Positions 15,939 through 23,282 of a stretch of DNA of 64,000 nt are shown in pieces. Position numbers and translations under genes: made by a program. The stretch comes from Candidatus Woesearchaeota archaeon (lineage in GTDB: Archaea; Nanobdellota; Nanobdellia; Woesearchaeales; GW2011-AR15). Each line of letters opens with the position of its first letter. Position 1 is the first letter of the stretch. The notes beneath the pieces are model-generated. The model was not told the origin of the DNA and ran no database searches. It saw nothing but the letters and a program-made list of their open reading frames with translations. Where the stretch lies: positions 1 through 64,000 of the forward strand of contig JAFGJW010000012.1 of NCBI GenBank assembly GCA_016928835.1, given 5' to 3'.

Positions 15939-16448
15939 CTAAGCAGTCGTAGCAATCTCTTTCTTCAATTCATTAATTCTTTCCTTTAAGAATTCTTTTG
16001 TCCTTTTATTGTCAAGAGGATGCATTATTTCTCCGCATTCCGGGCACTTGAAATGGAACTCAAAGGCCCTGTCAAATTCCATTCTGGAGCAAGCATTGCG
16101 GCACATATAGAACTCTGCGCCCTCCTCTTTCTCCAGCCTTTCCTCAAGCTTGGTGAGCCGTTGTCTTTTTATCTTTTTATGGAGATGGCCTATCTGGCTT
16201 GGGTCATAATCCCAGTAGCACACATACCACCCTTTCTGCTTGTCCTTTCTCCTAAAAAAGGTAGCCAGATGGTTTTCGTAGAGCCTATAAAGAATAGTCC
16301 TTGACTCGTGAATATCCATTTTTAGATCAGCAGCAACCTTGAATTCAGAGACATGCTGCTTTCCTTTTAGATATAATACAACAGGAACAGCTTCCTCTCC
16401 TACAAGCTCAGTGGCCACTTCCTTGATAATCCTTTGTGTTATTCTCAT
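15939..16448 (-). CDS. tfe: Transcription factor E alpha subunit, copy 1
   Basis: Protein of 169 residues homologous to archaeal TFE-alpha / TFIIE-alpha. Residues 1-90 form an extended winged helix; VSEFKVAADLKMDIHESRTI and the KGWYVCYW stretch are hallmark regions. A zinc ribbon follows with Cys116, Cys120, Cys135 and Cys138. TFE helps open the promoter with TBP, TFB and RNA polymerase. It is preceded after 2 nt by the DUF3467 gene on the same strand, so the two are one operon. A second TFE-alpha gene lies at 20972. Confidence 0.92.
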   Translation of the reverse strand: MRITQRIIKEVATELVGEEAVPVVLYLKGKQHVSEFKVAADLKMDIHESRTILYRLYENHLATFFRRKDKQKGWYVCYWDYDPSQIGHLHKKIKRQRLTKLEERLEKEEGAEFYMCRNACSRMEFDRAFEFHFKCPECGEIMHPLDNKRTKEFLKERINELKKEIATTA

Positions 16449-16450
16449 TT

Positions 16451-16813
16451 TTATCCAAAATAATTAGGCATTGTTTTCTTTGTCTTCTTTGATTTTGACT
16501 TTTTTGCGTCTTTTTCCATAACACTTAAGGCTTCTGGCTTCTTTATGTTGCCATACTTTTTTTCATAATTTTTAATATTGTCTTTAAATACATTCAAAAA
16601 ATTCTTAGCAGTGTATACATCCATCATTACAACATTATGTTTTATGACTAATGGTTGGAAATCTCTGTTCCTTATGTCAACTCTGGGGGTTACACTCCTG
16701 AAGTCAAGAATAATCTTAAGAGGATTATGCATTACTCCGGCTTCATCTGCAAAAAAGACCGGCCCATTTTCTATATCTACTTTTATCTCTTTCTGTTTAT
16801 CCAGTGCAATCAC
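16451..16813 (-). CDS. DUF3467 protein
   Basis: Protein of 120 residues. The first 95 residues match the DUF3467 family: GPVFFADEAGVMHNPLKIIL, DFRSVTP, and VVMMDVYTAKNFLNVFKDNI. A Lys/Ser-rich tail follows. Function of the family is unknown. It is operonic with TFE-alpha. The ORF begins at a GTG (16813), but the ribosome site GGGGTGAT overlaps that GTG, and the codon at the usual spacing is CTG (16802-16804), so initiation may be at CTG. A 16-bp palindrome lies just upstream. Confidence 0.8.
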   Translation of the reverse strand: MIALDKQKEIKVDIENGPVFFADEAGVMHNPLKIILDFRSVTPRVDIRNRDFQPLVIKHNVVMMDVYTAKNFLNVFKDNIKNYEKKYGNIKKPEALSVMEKDAKKSKSKKTKKTMPNYFG

Positions 16814-16815
16814 CC

Positions 16816-16831
16816 CCGTGAAAGTTCACGG
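16816..16831. promoter_or_regulatory. Palindrome in the DUF3467-TFE leader
   Basis: Inverted repeat with 7-bp arms CCGTGAA and TTCACGG around two bases, between a TATA-like box (about 16858-16868 on the minus strand) and the ribosome site. It could be an operator or a small leader hairpin controlling the TFE operon. The second TFE gene also has a palindrome in its leader. Confidence 0.4.
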
Positions 16832-17064
16832 TCCTAATAGTTATGACACTTTGACTTTTTAAATGTTTTTATTATTAAACACGTTATTAAATATGTTGGT
16901 ATATTAAAAGCCATACCAATCTACTTAATAATATATTGGCAGAATAAATTATAAAATAACATATTAAGAACACATTAAATTCGGCAAACCCCTCTTTCTG
17001 TTTGCTAGTAATAGGAATGTTTCACTAGTATAAAAATGTAGTGGATTATTGTTTAGAAATAGAA

Positions 17065-17148
17065 AGCCTCGGATGGGACTTGAACCCACGACCCCATGCT
17101 TATTGTCTAGATACCAAGCATGTGCGCTACCAACTGCGCTACCGAGGC
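17065..17148 (-). tRNA. tRNA-Thr(GGT) with an 11-nt intron
   Basis: Acceptor GCCTCGG (17142-17148) pairs with CCGAGGC, discriminator T at 17065. D-arm GCGCAGTTGGTAGCGC, anticodon stem CATGC/GCATG, loop TTGGTA + A with anticodon GGT, T-arm GTGGG-TTCAAGT-CCCAT. An 11-nt insertion (17101-17111) lies at the canonical 37/38 position; the mature tRNA is 73 nt. Monocistronic, just downstream of the Lrp-type regulator's 3' end. Confidence 0.92.
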
Positions 17149-17192
17149 GGTACTCTTAAATAAAATTCTAGATTGTATTTAAAAGTTTAGTT

Positions 17193-18164
17193 TTACAGCA
17201 GTGACAAGTATTCAGTAAATGGTTCGCTGTATAAGAGGAAACTTTCATAGTCGCTTATCAATTTTGGAAATTCTGACCTTAGTTTCCTCACAAATTCAAA
17301 AAGCTCCTTTTTTCCTCTCACCACAATTTCAAATTCAAGATCAGCCACTCCAAATGCTTTTGTTATAAATATTATCCTCGGCTCATACCTGAGGTATGAT
17401 ATCAATTTCTGCATATTCTCTCTTGTTAGGTTTTTTAGGTACAAAAAGACTTTCTGGTGTTCATAACCAAGTTTATTTACATTGATCTTTACTTTAAACT
17501 GTCCTATTACCTGTCTTTTTATTAAATTATTTACCCTGCTGGATACTGTTCTTTCAGAGACCTTTAGGATTTTAGACAGTTGGATATAGCTGACTTTAGG
17601 GTTTCTCACAAACTCTTTCAGAATTGCTGCATCAATACTGTCAATTTGCACATTTTTCGAGGCTCCACCAACTATTATGGGATTTCTGTCTTCATTATTA
17701 TAGAGATAAGTATGCTTAAAATGATATATCTTAAATGCTATGCTCGGAAAAATGTTTTTAATATATCTCCCAAAAATGTATTTGAAATTGTCAAAATCCT
17801 CTTCTATCATATTAAGATTTTTAACCAGATAGACAATTGCCATATTGAACTCACCGTCACCAATAGCTATCCAGGATATATTTGGATTTTCTCTGGCAAA
17901 TTTTATCATTTTATTCTCAATATTTTTACTTACATCAAGATACTTGAACCACATTCTGCAAAAGAGATAACCCAATCTAACATAGTCAACAACAGTGGTA
18001 TAATACTCGATAATCTTTTCTCTCTCCAACTTTTTTATCCTATAATTCACTGACTCTTTTAATAATCCAACCTTTTTTGCTATTTGGGAACAAGACTGCC
18101 TTGCATTAATTTCTAGCTCATATAATATCTTCCTGTCTTTTATATCTAGTTTGTAATTGACCAT
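17193..18164 (-). CDS. Tandem Lrp/AsnC-type transcriptional regulator
   Basis: Protein of 323 residues built as two Lrp/AsnC units in one chain. Residues about 5-60 (LDIKDRKILYELEINARQSC, then VNYRIKKLEREKII) are one winged HTH and residues about 175-230 (IDAAILKEFVRNPKVSYIQL, then VSSRVNNLIKRQVI) a second; each is followed by a RAM-like ligand-binding domain. Ordinary Lrp proteins have one unit and dimerise, so this chain would act as a built-in dimer. Effector unknown. Two-unit Lrp proteins are common in DPANN archaea. Divergent from the small operon at 18344. Confidence 0.85.
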   Translation of the reverse strand: MVNYKLDIKDRKILYELEINARQSCSQIAKKVGLLKESVNYRIKKLEREKIIEYYTTVVDYVRLGYLFCRMWFKYLDVSKNIENKMIKFARENPNISWIAIGDGEFNMAIVYLVKNLNMIEEDFDNFKYIFGRYIKNIFPSIAFKIYHFKHTYLYNNEDRNPIIVGGASKNVQIDSIDAAILKEFVRNPKVSYIQLSKILKVSERTVSSRVNNLIKRQVIGQFKVKINVNKLGYEHQKVFLYLKNLTRENMQKLISYLRYEPRIIFITKAFGVADLEFEIVVRGKKELFEFVRKLRSEFPKLISDYESFLLYSEPFTEYLSLL

Positions 18165-18289
18165 ATTTAATAATAATGTAGATTTGATATAAAAAATTTA
18201 CGTTCTGATAAAAAATATAGTGAAATATTTTAAATAATTGAATCTATTAAGTTCTTCTCAGCAAATCTATATCAAATAAAAGCAATAAA

Positions 18290-18332
18290 AGTCGTGCCAG
18301 AAGGAGTTTCAGGCACGACTCTCCTTCTGGCA
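18290..18332 (+). promoter_or_regulatory. Two competing hairpins in a 5' leader
   Basis: AGTCGTGCC (18290-18298) pairs perfectly with 18312-18320. TGCCAGAAGGAG (18295-18306) pairs perfectly over 12 bp with 18321-18332. The strands are interleaved and share four bases, so only one hairpin can form at a time; with no linker bases a true pseudoknot is not sterically possible. A TATA-like TTTTAAATA at about 18228-18236 would start an RNA near 18258, putting this element in an 85-nt leader before the ATG at 18344. Confidence 0.6.
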
Positions 18333-18343
18333 GCGCTTAAAAA

Positions 18344-18457
18344 ATGATCCACCAATGCATTGTATGTGGAAAGAACTTTATCCCTAGAGAGGAATATGTT
18401 TATGTCTGCAACGAATGTTTAGTTTCCATCTACAAAACAGGCGAAATCAAGAATTAA
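18344..18457 (+). CDS. 37-residue zinc-ribbon protein
   Basis: A short ORF of 37 codons: two CxxC knuckles (CIVCGKNF and CNECL) separated by 14 residues form a complete mini zinc ribbon. No other domain is present. It starts 11 nt after the competing hairpins and ends 3 nt before the next gene, so the two are probably one operon. Similar stand-alone zinc ribbons occur at 23693 and 25201. Function unknown; nucleic-acid or protein binding is plausible. Confidence 0.7.
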   Translation: MIHQCIVCGKNFIPREEYVYVCNECLVSIYKTGEIKN

Positions 18458-18460
18458 AAA

Positions 18461-18850
18461 ATGCAATTACATATTACCCGACCAAACAAAATAATAACAT
18501 GTCCTGTAGATGACCGAAGACCAATTTGGGTTGATCAGGATAGTAATATTGTGGATGGACACAGCAGATACCTTTCTCATAGGATATATGGCACCCCACT
18601 AAAAATTAACCTTTTAAAGTTATCACCTGCATTTGAGGTTGACATAGAAAATCTAGTTCTAACAAAACCTAAGAATGAGGAATACACTTCCCAAGATTTA
18701 GAAGAATTACTTGGGATACCCATAATTATCAGGAGAGATAATGGGACTGGACTATATGTTGTTGTCTTAGGAAATACTAGGATATATGAGTATATAACCA
18801 GAGATTACCAAACAATAAGAGCTAAAGAAATAATAGCTGAGGTTACTTAA
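18461..18850 (+). CDS. Unrecognised protein with ParB-like DGHSR motif
   Basis: Protein of 129 residues. The stretch VDQDSNIVDGHSRYLSHRIY resembles the ParB/sulfiredoxin nuclease-like signature (DGHHR followed by a helix), but the rest of the protein does not clearly follow that family, so this is a weak suggestion. It follows the 37-residue zinc-ribbon gene with a 3-nt gap and shares its leader. The C-terminal third is beta-rich. Its 3' end overlaps the convergent small membrane-protein gene by 8 nt. Confidence 0.55.
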   Translation: MQLHITRPNKIITCPVDDRRPIWVDQDSNIVDGHSRYLSHRIYGTPLKINLLKLSPAFEVDIENLVLTKPKNEEYTSQDLEELLGIPIIIRRDNGTGLYVVVLGNTRIYEYITRDYQTIRAKEIIAEVT

Positions 18851-19070
18851 AATAAATCCTCGGCTTCCAAATGCTTCTGAAGACCATATAGCCGCAGCCT
18901 AAAATGCAGCAGACACCAGTAACATATTCCAGGAAGGGTTTTGGCAATTGCAGTGTATCCCTGCCAATGAGCTGCATCAGCATAATAACACTAGACCCTA
19001 TACCAATCAATCCAATAATCAATTTAGGAGAAATACTTACTCCATGTTGCGCAGGCATTTGCTTTGTCAT
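18843..19070 (-). CDS. Small membrane protein
   Basis: Protein of 75 residues with two hydrophobic segments: about residues 15-35 (KLIIGLIGIGSSVIMLMQLI) and 46-64 (LEYVTGVCCILGCGYMVF). No recognised family. A TATA-like box lies about 25 nt upstream of the ATG on the minus strand (near 19095), suggesting a leaderless mRNA. Located between two unrelated genes. Confidence 0.5.
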   Translation of the reverse strand: MTKQMPAQHGVSISPKLIIGLIGIGSSVIMLMQLIGRDTLQLPKPFLEYVTGVCCILGCGYMVFRSIWKPRIYFK

Positions 19071-19113
19071 AGTTTCACATATTATAGAATTACTATATAA
19101 AGTTTACTTCTTT

Positions 19114-20844
19114 CTAGTCACTGATGAAGGCTTGAAGTGAATCAATAATCTCTTTGCTCTGTAAAGGGGTAAAAGAATCATAACTAATTTCTTTCTTCTT
19201 TGTAAGCCCATCAACTCCGCCCAATTTAATTATCTTTTTAAGGATAGGAACTTCATCTATTCGAACAAGTTTCTTATTCGAAAGAATAGAGAGAGCAATA
19301 ATCAAACCGTAGGTGGCCCAGTTAGTGGTGGTTCCTAAAATAAGATGTTTTGTTTTGGTCTTAGATGGAACAATACTGGGGATTTCCTTTTTTATTTCAT
19401 TAATAAGATTTCCCATACCTATCTCATTGCCTGTATCAGCAATTGATATTGTCTTGTCAAAGAGAGTAAAAAAGGGGTCAAGCTTTGCAGTATGTTTTGT
19501 TATATCCTTGCTTCTAATATTATAATACCTGCCTGACTCAGAAAGTCCTGCTCTCTCGATGGATATAATTAGATTAGGATTAATTTCACGTATGTACTTC
19601 TCGGCAAGTTTCTCGCTCTCATCTAATGTTGTAATCGGGAATTCTATTATTCTATTTTTAGCAAGTTTGCATAGAATTGGTGAGGCATACATATCTGTAA
19701 TAAAGGTTACATTGCATCCAATCTTCTCTAATGCTTTTGCAAGAAATACTGCTCCAATTAAACCATCAGTCTCAGCAGTATTCCTGCCGCGGACATAGAA
19801 TCCAGTTATGATAATAACATTTCCTTTATTGTCCAATATATAGTTAGCAGCTTCCTTGCAGTAATGTTTTGGTAAATATTCTCTTAGCTTTGACACACCT
19901 TTAATATCCCTCTCAGTAATTATCTCCTCAATTGTTTTTAAGAATCTCAGTTCACTTATTTTATGCTTGCTTAGCAAGTCAGTTGAGAACTTTTTAATAG
20001 TATCTATTATCAACGGATCTTTGTTAATAATAATTTGGATAGGGTCATTCACAGTGTAAAGTTCATCGAACAGTTCCCCCATTTTGACCTGCTCAATGCT
20101 CCATTTCCTTTCATATAATCTTCTGAAAATTTCATTTGTTCTCTGACTATAGTATATCTCTATTAAGTGTGTTGGATACAGAAGTATTAGTCTTGTGAGC
20201 TCGTTCCTGGAGCCCAGAAAAATTGTGACAGGAGAATTATTATATATTTTGGTTGCCCATTGGTCAACTGGTCCGTCTCCTTTGACAAAGTAATACGCCT
20301 TAGCTGATGTTTTCTTCAAGTCCTCGATAAATTCGTGCTCCTCCGTTGGATGAGAAAGACTGATATATAAGTGACCAATATGATGGAACACAATCCTTTC
20401 AGTTTTTGGTAGGCTATTCATTAATTTAATCAGTTCAATCCTTATCTTGAAATAGAACTGGTCGAATTCCTTTCTTGTTTGCAGAACAAAATTGATTGTA
20501 TCCTTATTAGACATATCAAGAATTTTACCGTAGTCAATTCTCTTTATATTCTTTAGTTTATTGTCATTGTTATTATTTATCTTTTCAACGAATAATCTCA
20601 GCCGGTTAATCCACCCCGGATTAATACTGTAATTTTTTCCATCAAACTGTAGCACCCCTTGCTTCACCATCTGCTTTAATGTCTTATGTACAGCTTGATA
20701 AGTGATATTGGTCGCATATTGCTTTTTTAAAAGATGATGCATTCTCCTTGTAGACAAATATGGATATACAGAGAGCAGAGACACTAATTTGTCCTTTGTG
20801 GATGAGGCATTAAGGAATAATTCAGGGACATAACCGGGCACCAT
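19114..20844 (-). CDS. Winged-helix protein fused to a DUF4392 (D-glutamate cyclase-like) domain
   Basis: Protein of about 576 residues. Residues 15-75 (KLVSLLSVYPYLSTRRMHHL, then YQAVHKTLKQMVKQGVLQ) read as a winged helix. The middle (80-330) is an unassigned helical/mixed region. Residues about 345-500 match DUF4392: GRNTAETDGLIGAVFLAKAL, FITDM, ISIERAGLSESGRYYN, and the signature ADTGNEIGMGNL. DUF4392 in DGLUCY converts D-glutamate to 5-oxo-proline. The usual domain stands alone or with a mitochondrial N-terminal domain, so fusion to a DNA-binding-like region is unusual. Start taken at the ATG at 20844, about 25 nt after a TATA-like GTTTAAAAAG; an upstream TTG would add two residues. Confidence 0.8.
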   Translation of the reverse strand: MVPGYVPELFLNASSTKDKLVSLLSVYPYLSTRRMHHLLKKQYATNITYQAVHKTLKQMVKQGVLQFDGKNYSINPGWINRLRLFVEKINNNNDNKLKNIKRIDYGKILDMSNKDTINFVLQTRKEFDQFYFKIRIELIKLMNSLPKTERIVFHHIGHLYISLSHPTEEHEFIEDLKKTSAKAYYFVKGDGPVDQWATKIYNNSPVTIFLGSRNELTRLILLYPTHLIEIYYSQRTNEIFRRLYERKWSIEQVKMGELFDELYTVNDPIQIIINKDPLIIDTIKKFSTDLLSKHKISELRFLKTIEEIITERDIKGVSKLREYLPKHYCKEAANYILDNKGNVIIITGFYVRGRNTAETDGLIGAVFLAKALEKIGCNVTFITDMYASPILCKLAKNRIIEFPITTLDESEKLAEKYIREINPNLIISIERAGLSESGRYYNIRSKDITKHTAKLDPFFTLFDKTISIADTGNEIGMGNLINEIKKEIPSIVPSKTKTKHLILGTTTNWATYGLIIALSILSNKKLVRIDEVPILKKIIKLGGVDGLTKKKEISYDSFTPLQSKEIIDSLQAFISD

Positions 20845-20943
20845 TTTCAATGGAAGAAACTGATTCTTTTTAAACTTTTTGGTTTAATTTCTTTCAACCG
20901 AACATATATAAGAGACCGTAACCACTTATTACTTACTTCGGGG

Positions 20944-20963
20944 GTGTAACGGACTCGTTACAC
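20944..20963. promoter_or_regulatory. Palindrome between ribosome site and start of TFE copy 2
   Basis: GTGTAACG and CGTTACAC form 8-bp arms around four bases. A ribosome-site-like GGGGGTG is at 20940-20946, but the ATG is at 20972, far beyond normal spacing; folding the hairpin would bring them close. Alternatively it is a DNA operator near the transcript start implied by CATATATAAG at about 20903-20912. Confidence 0.45.
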
Positions 20964-20971
20964 AAATTACA

Positions 20972-21475
20972 ATGAGATTAAATAAAAGTCTGGTACATAA
21001 CACTGTAATCGAGGTTGTTGGTGAAGATGCTATTCCATTAGTGGAATACCTAAAAGGCAAAGAAGAGATATCTGAATTCAAGATAGCTAGAGATATTAGG
21101 GAAGAAATCCATAATGTCAGGAACATCTTGTATAAACTTAATAACTATCATTTGGCCATATATACAAGAAAGAAGGATAAAATCAAGGGATGGTATATCA
21201 GCTATTGGTCATTGAATCTGCCGAGATTCAAAGAGATATATGCGAGAATCCAGAAAGAGAAAGTTTCAAGATTAAAGGATAAATTGAAGAGAGAACAGGA
21301 ATATAGAGAAGGCCTTTACCTCTGTCCAAATCTATGCTCAAGAATGAACTTCGAAGAGGGAATGGAATTTATGTTCAAATGCCCAGAGTGCGGGAGTCTT
21401 CTGCATAAGCAGGACAACACAAAGACAATTGAGCATATTAAGTCAATGATAGAACAAATAGAAGCAATTGTTTAG
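20972..21475 (+). CDS. Transcription factor E alpha subunit, copy 2
   Basis: Protein of 167 residues, a second TFE-alpha homologue collinear with the one at 15939: extended winged helix (EDAIPLVEYLKGKEEISEF, KGWYISYW) and zinc ribbon with Cys118, Cys122, Cys137 and Cys140. Linker and C terminus diverge, so this is not a recent duplicate. Most archaea have one TFE-alpha; two suggest alternative pre-initiation complexes. It overlaps the convergent phosphomannomutase gene by 4 nt. The leader contains an 8-bp hairpin. Confidence 0.88.
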   Translation: MRLNKSLVHNTVIEVVGEDAIPLVEYLKGKEEISEFKIARDIREEIHNVRNILYKLNNYHLAIYTRKKDKIKGWYISYWSLNLPRFKEIYARIQKEKVSRLKDKLKREQEYREGLYLCPNLCSRMNFEEGMEFMFKCPECGSLLHKQDNTKTIEHIKSMIEQIEAIV

Positions 21476-22824
21476 GCTCTTATTATTTTAAGTAGCTTGT
21501 CCTTCATTTCTTTCATCTTATCTTTTGTCTTTGCTTCTAGGTTTAATCTTAGCAAAGGTTCTGTGTTAGAAGGTCTTACATTAAACCAGTAATCAGGATA
21601 AGCTATTGTAATCCCATCCAGTTTGTTAATCCTGCCGTCTGAAAAAGTATTTTCTATCTTTTTCATTACTGCTGCTTTATCCTTAACTACAGAGTTAATC
21701 TCACCTGAATGGAAATACTTGCGTAAAGGTCTTAGAATCTCAGAAAAAGGTTTATCAGCCAAAGAAAGCTCTTCTAGTATCTTCAGTGTTACAATCATAG
21801 GCACTTCAAAAAAGCCATAATCGGTTTTCATAAAAAAATGCCCTGATGATTCTCCTGCAAAGACCGCTCGTTCCTGAATTGCCTGAGCCTTAATCAGAGA
21901 GTGCCCGACTCTTGTGACAACAGGTATGCCTCCATTCTCCACAATCATATCATGGGTTATCATGCCAGGACGGATATCATAGCATATTTTTGAACCTGGC
22001 TGCTGTTTGAGAATAATTCTTGCCAATAAACCTCTAATTACCCAGGGCTCTGCTAATTTGCCTTTCTCATCAATGAAAAAAATCCTGTCCCCGTCCCCGT
22101 CAGTGGCGATGCCCAGATCAGCTTTTTCCTCAATAACTCTTTTTTTTATATCTATGATATTCTTTTCCTGGAAAGGATCTGCCTGATGAGCTGGAAAAGT
22201 GCCATCTAAATCAAAATTCATCTTAATCACATTACATGGAAAATTCGCGAATAATGCCTCTAAATAAGGTCCGCCCATAGCATTTGCTGTGTCTGTTACA
22301 ATCTTAAACAGCTTAAGCTTATCAATGGCTGCGTGCTTTAGAGCGTGTTTTACCTCAGCCCCTAAAACACCAGTTTCCCTAGTTACTTGACCTAACTTAT
22401 CAGCTTGTTTGAATATGTTCTGATTAACTCTTCTCTCAAGCTCTTCCATGCCTGTACCAGCTCCGAAAGGCTTTGCCTTTGCCCTCACTATCTTCACACC
22501 ATTGTATTCCTTTGGGTTGTGTGACGCAGAGACAATCATCCCGCCGTCTAAGTTTAAATAGCCAACTGCAAAATAGAATGTTGGTGTGGAAGCAAGACCA
22601 ATATCAACAACATTTACACCTTGTTTTGTCACTCCTTCAATCAGTTTTTCAGTTAACTGTGGAGAGCTAATCCTCATATCTCTTGCCACCACAATGTTCA
22701 CAATTTCTTTTTTTACTTCCTCCTTGAGCATATCTGCAAAAGCCCTGCCTATCTTGTATACAATTTCTTCATTCAACTGTTCCGGATATATGCCTCTAAT
22801 ATCATACGCTTTGAATATTGACAT
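21472..22824 (-). CDS. Phosphomannomutase/phosphoglucomutase
   Basis: Protein of 450 residues of the alpha-D-phosphohexomutase family. The phosphoserine loop is SASHNP at 99-104, the metal-binding loop DGDGDR at 242-247, a sugar-binding GESSGH is near 320, and the phosphate-binding RPSNTEPLLR is close to the C terminus. It interconverts mannose-6-P/mannose-1-P or the glucose forms and feeds GDP-mannose or UDP-sugars to the glycan enzymes at 4.5-7.2 and 14.4 kb. Complete length. A GGTGAG ribosome site precedes the ATG. Confidence 0.92.
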   Translation of the reverse strand: MSIFKAYDIRGIYPEQLNEEIVYKIGRAFADMLKEEVKKEIVNIVVARDMRISSPQLTEKLIEGVTKQGVNVVDIGLASTPTFYFAVGYLNLDGGMIVSASHNPKEYNGVKIVRAKAKPFGAGTGMEELERRVNQNIFKQADKLGQVTRETGVLGAEVKHALKHAAIDKLKLFKIVTDTANAMGGPYLEALFANFPCNVIKMNFDLDGTFPAHQADPFQEKNIIDIKKRVIEEKADLGIATDGDGDRIFFIDEKGKLAEPWVIRGLLARIILKQQPGSKICYDIRPGMITHDMIVENGGIPVVTRVGHSLIKAQAIQERAVFAGESSGHFFMKTDYGFFEVPMIVTLKILEELSLADKPFSEILRPLRKYFHSGEINSVVKDKAAVMKKIENTFSDGRINKLDGITIAYPDYWFNVRPSNTEPLLRLNLEAKTKDKMKEMKDKLLKIIRA

Positions 22825-22862
22825 TATTGCTCACCTTCTAGATTGTATTTTTTTTTAAATTT

Positions 22863-22935
22863 ACAATGGGGCAGGCCCCCTTGAACCCCCTGACAGTGCT
22901 TGGGGCTGGTAATGGGCATCCCCTTACTTAAATTT
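22863..22935 (-). repeat. GC-rich hairpin element, copy 1
   Basis: GC-rich block in AT-rich sequence. Together with the copy at 23136 it shares CCTTGAACCCCC, a G-rich middle and a terminal stem closed by CTTACT(T)AAATTTT. The 5' and 3' ends pair with each other. On the minus strand it is preceded by a TATA-like TTTTATAAAATTT. It lies just downstream of the tRNA-Lys gene. Possibly a small RNA or a short repeat family. Confidence 0.5.
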
Positions 22936-22986
22936 TATAAAATTTTAGATAAGAAACAAGTATTAAATATTTTCTATAAAAAAGAA

Positions 22987-23085
22987 TGGGCCCAACGAGA
23001 TTCGAACTCGCGACCCTCCGCTTAAGAGGCGGATGCTTTGGTTCTTATCTCTAAGATAAGTCTAACCAGGCTGAGCTATGAGCCC
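22987..23085 (-). tRNA. tRNA-Lys(CTT) with a D-stem intron
   Basis: Acceptor GGGCTCA (23079-23085) pairs with TGGGCCC, discriminator A at 22987. Anticodon stem TCCGC/GCGGA with loop CTCTTAA (anticodon CTT), T-loop TTCGAAT. A 24-nt insertion (23037-23060) interrupts the 3' strand of the D-stem (between GA and GC of GAGC) and folds as a CTTATCT/AGATAAG hairpin. Without it the tRNA is 75 nt with a perfect D-arm GCTC-AGCCTGGTTA-GAGC. The anticodon loop itself is uninterrupted. Confidence 0.92.
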
Positions 23086-23135
23086 ATTGAGAATCTAGAA
23101 AATTTGCCTTGTTTAAAAAACTTTTTTATTTTTGC

Positions 23136-23213
23136 AATAAGGGAGTGCCATCCTTGAACCCCCCCAATAGTTGAGGGAGTTGGCAAGAGGGGCACCCTCT
23201 TACTAAATTTTTA
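23136..23213 (-). repeat. GC-rich hairpin element, copy 2
   Basis: Homologous to the element at 22863. The terminal stem here is AAGGGAGTGCC against GGCACCCTCTT, different in sequence from copy 1 but still paired. The loop part TTGAACCCCC is conserved and the flank TTACTAAATTTTTATAA matches. The two copies bracket the tRNA-Lys gene in the same orientation. Confidence 0.5.
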
Positions 23214-23282
23214 TAAGCAATAGAGTTGATTTCAAAGCAATATCGACAATTTTAAAAACAAAATTAAAATTCTGTGTAGTGT

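Noticed and set aside
18290-18332. H-type pseudoknot
   Set aside because: The two helices are interleaved but have no linker bases to cross grooves of 8-9 bp stems; competing hairpins are the feasible reading.
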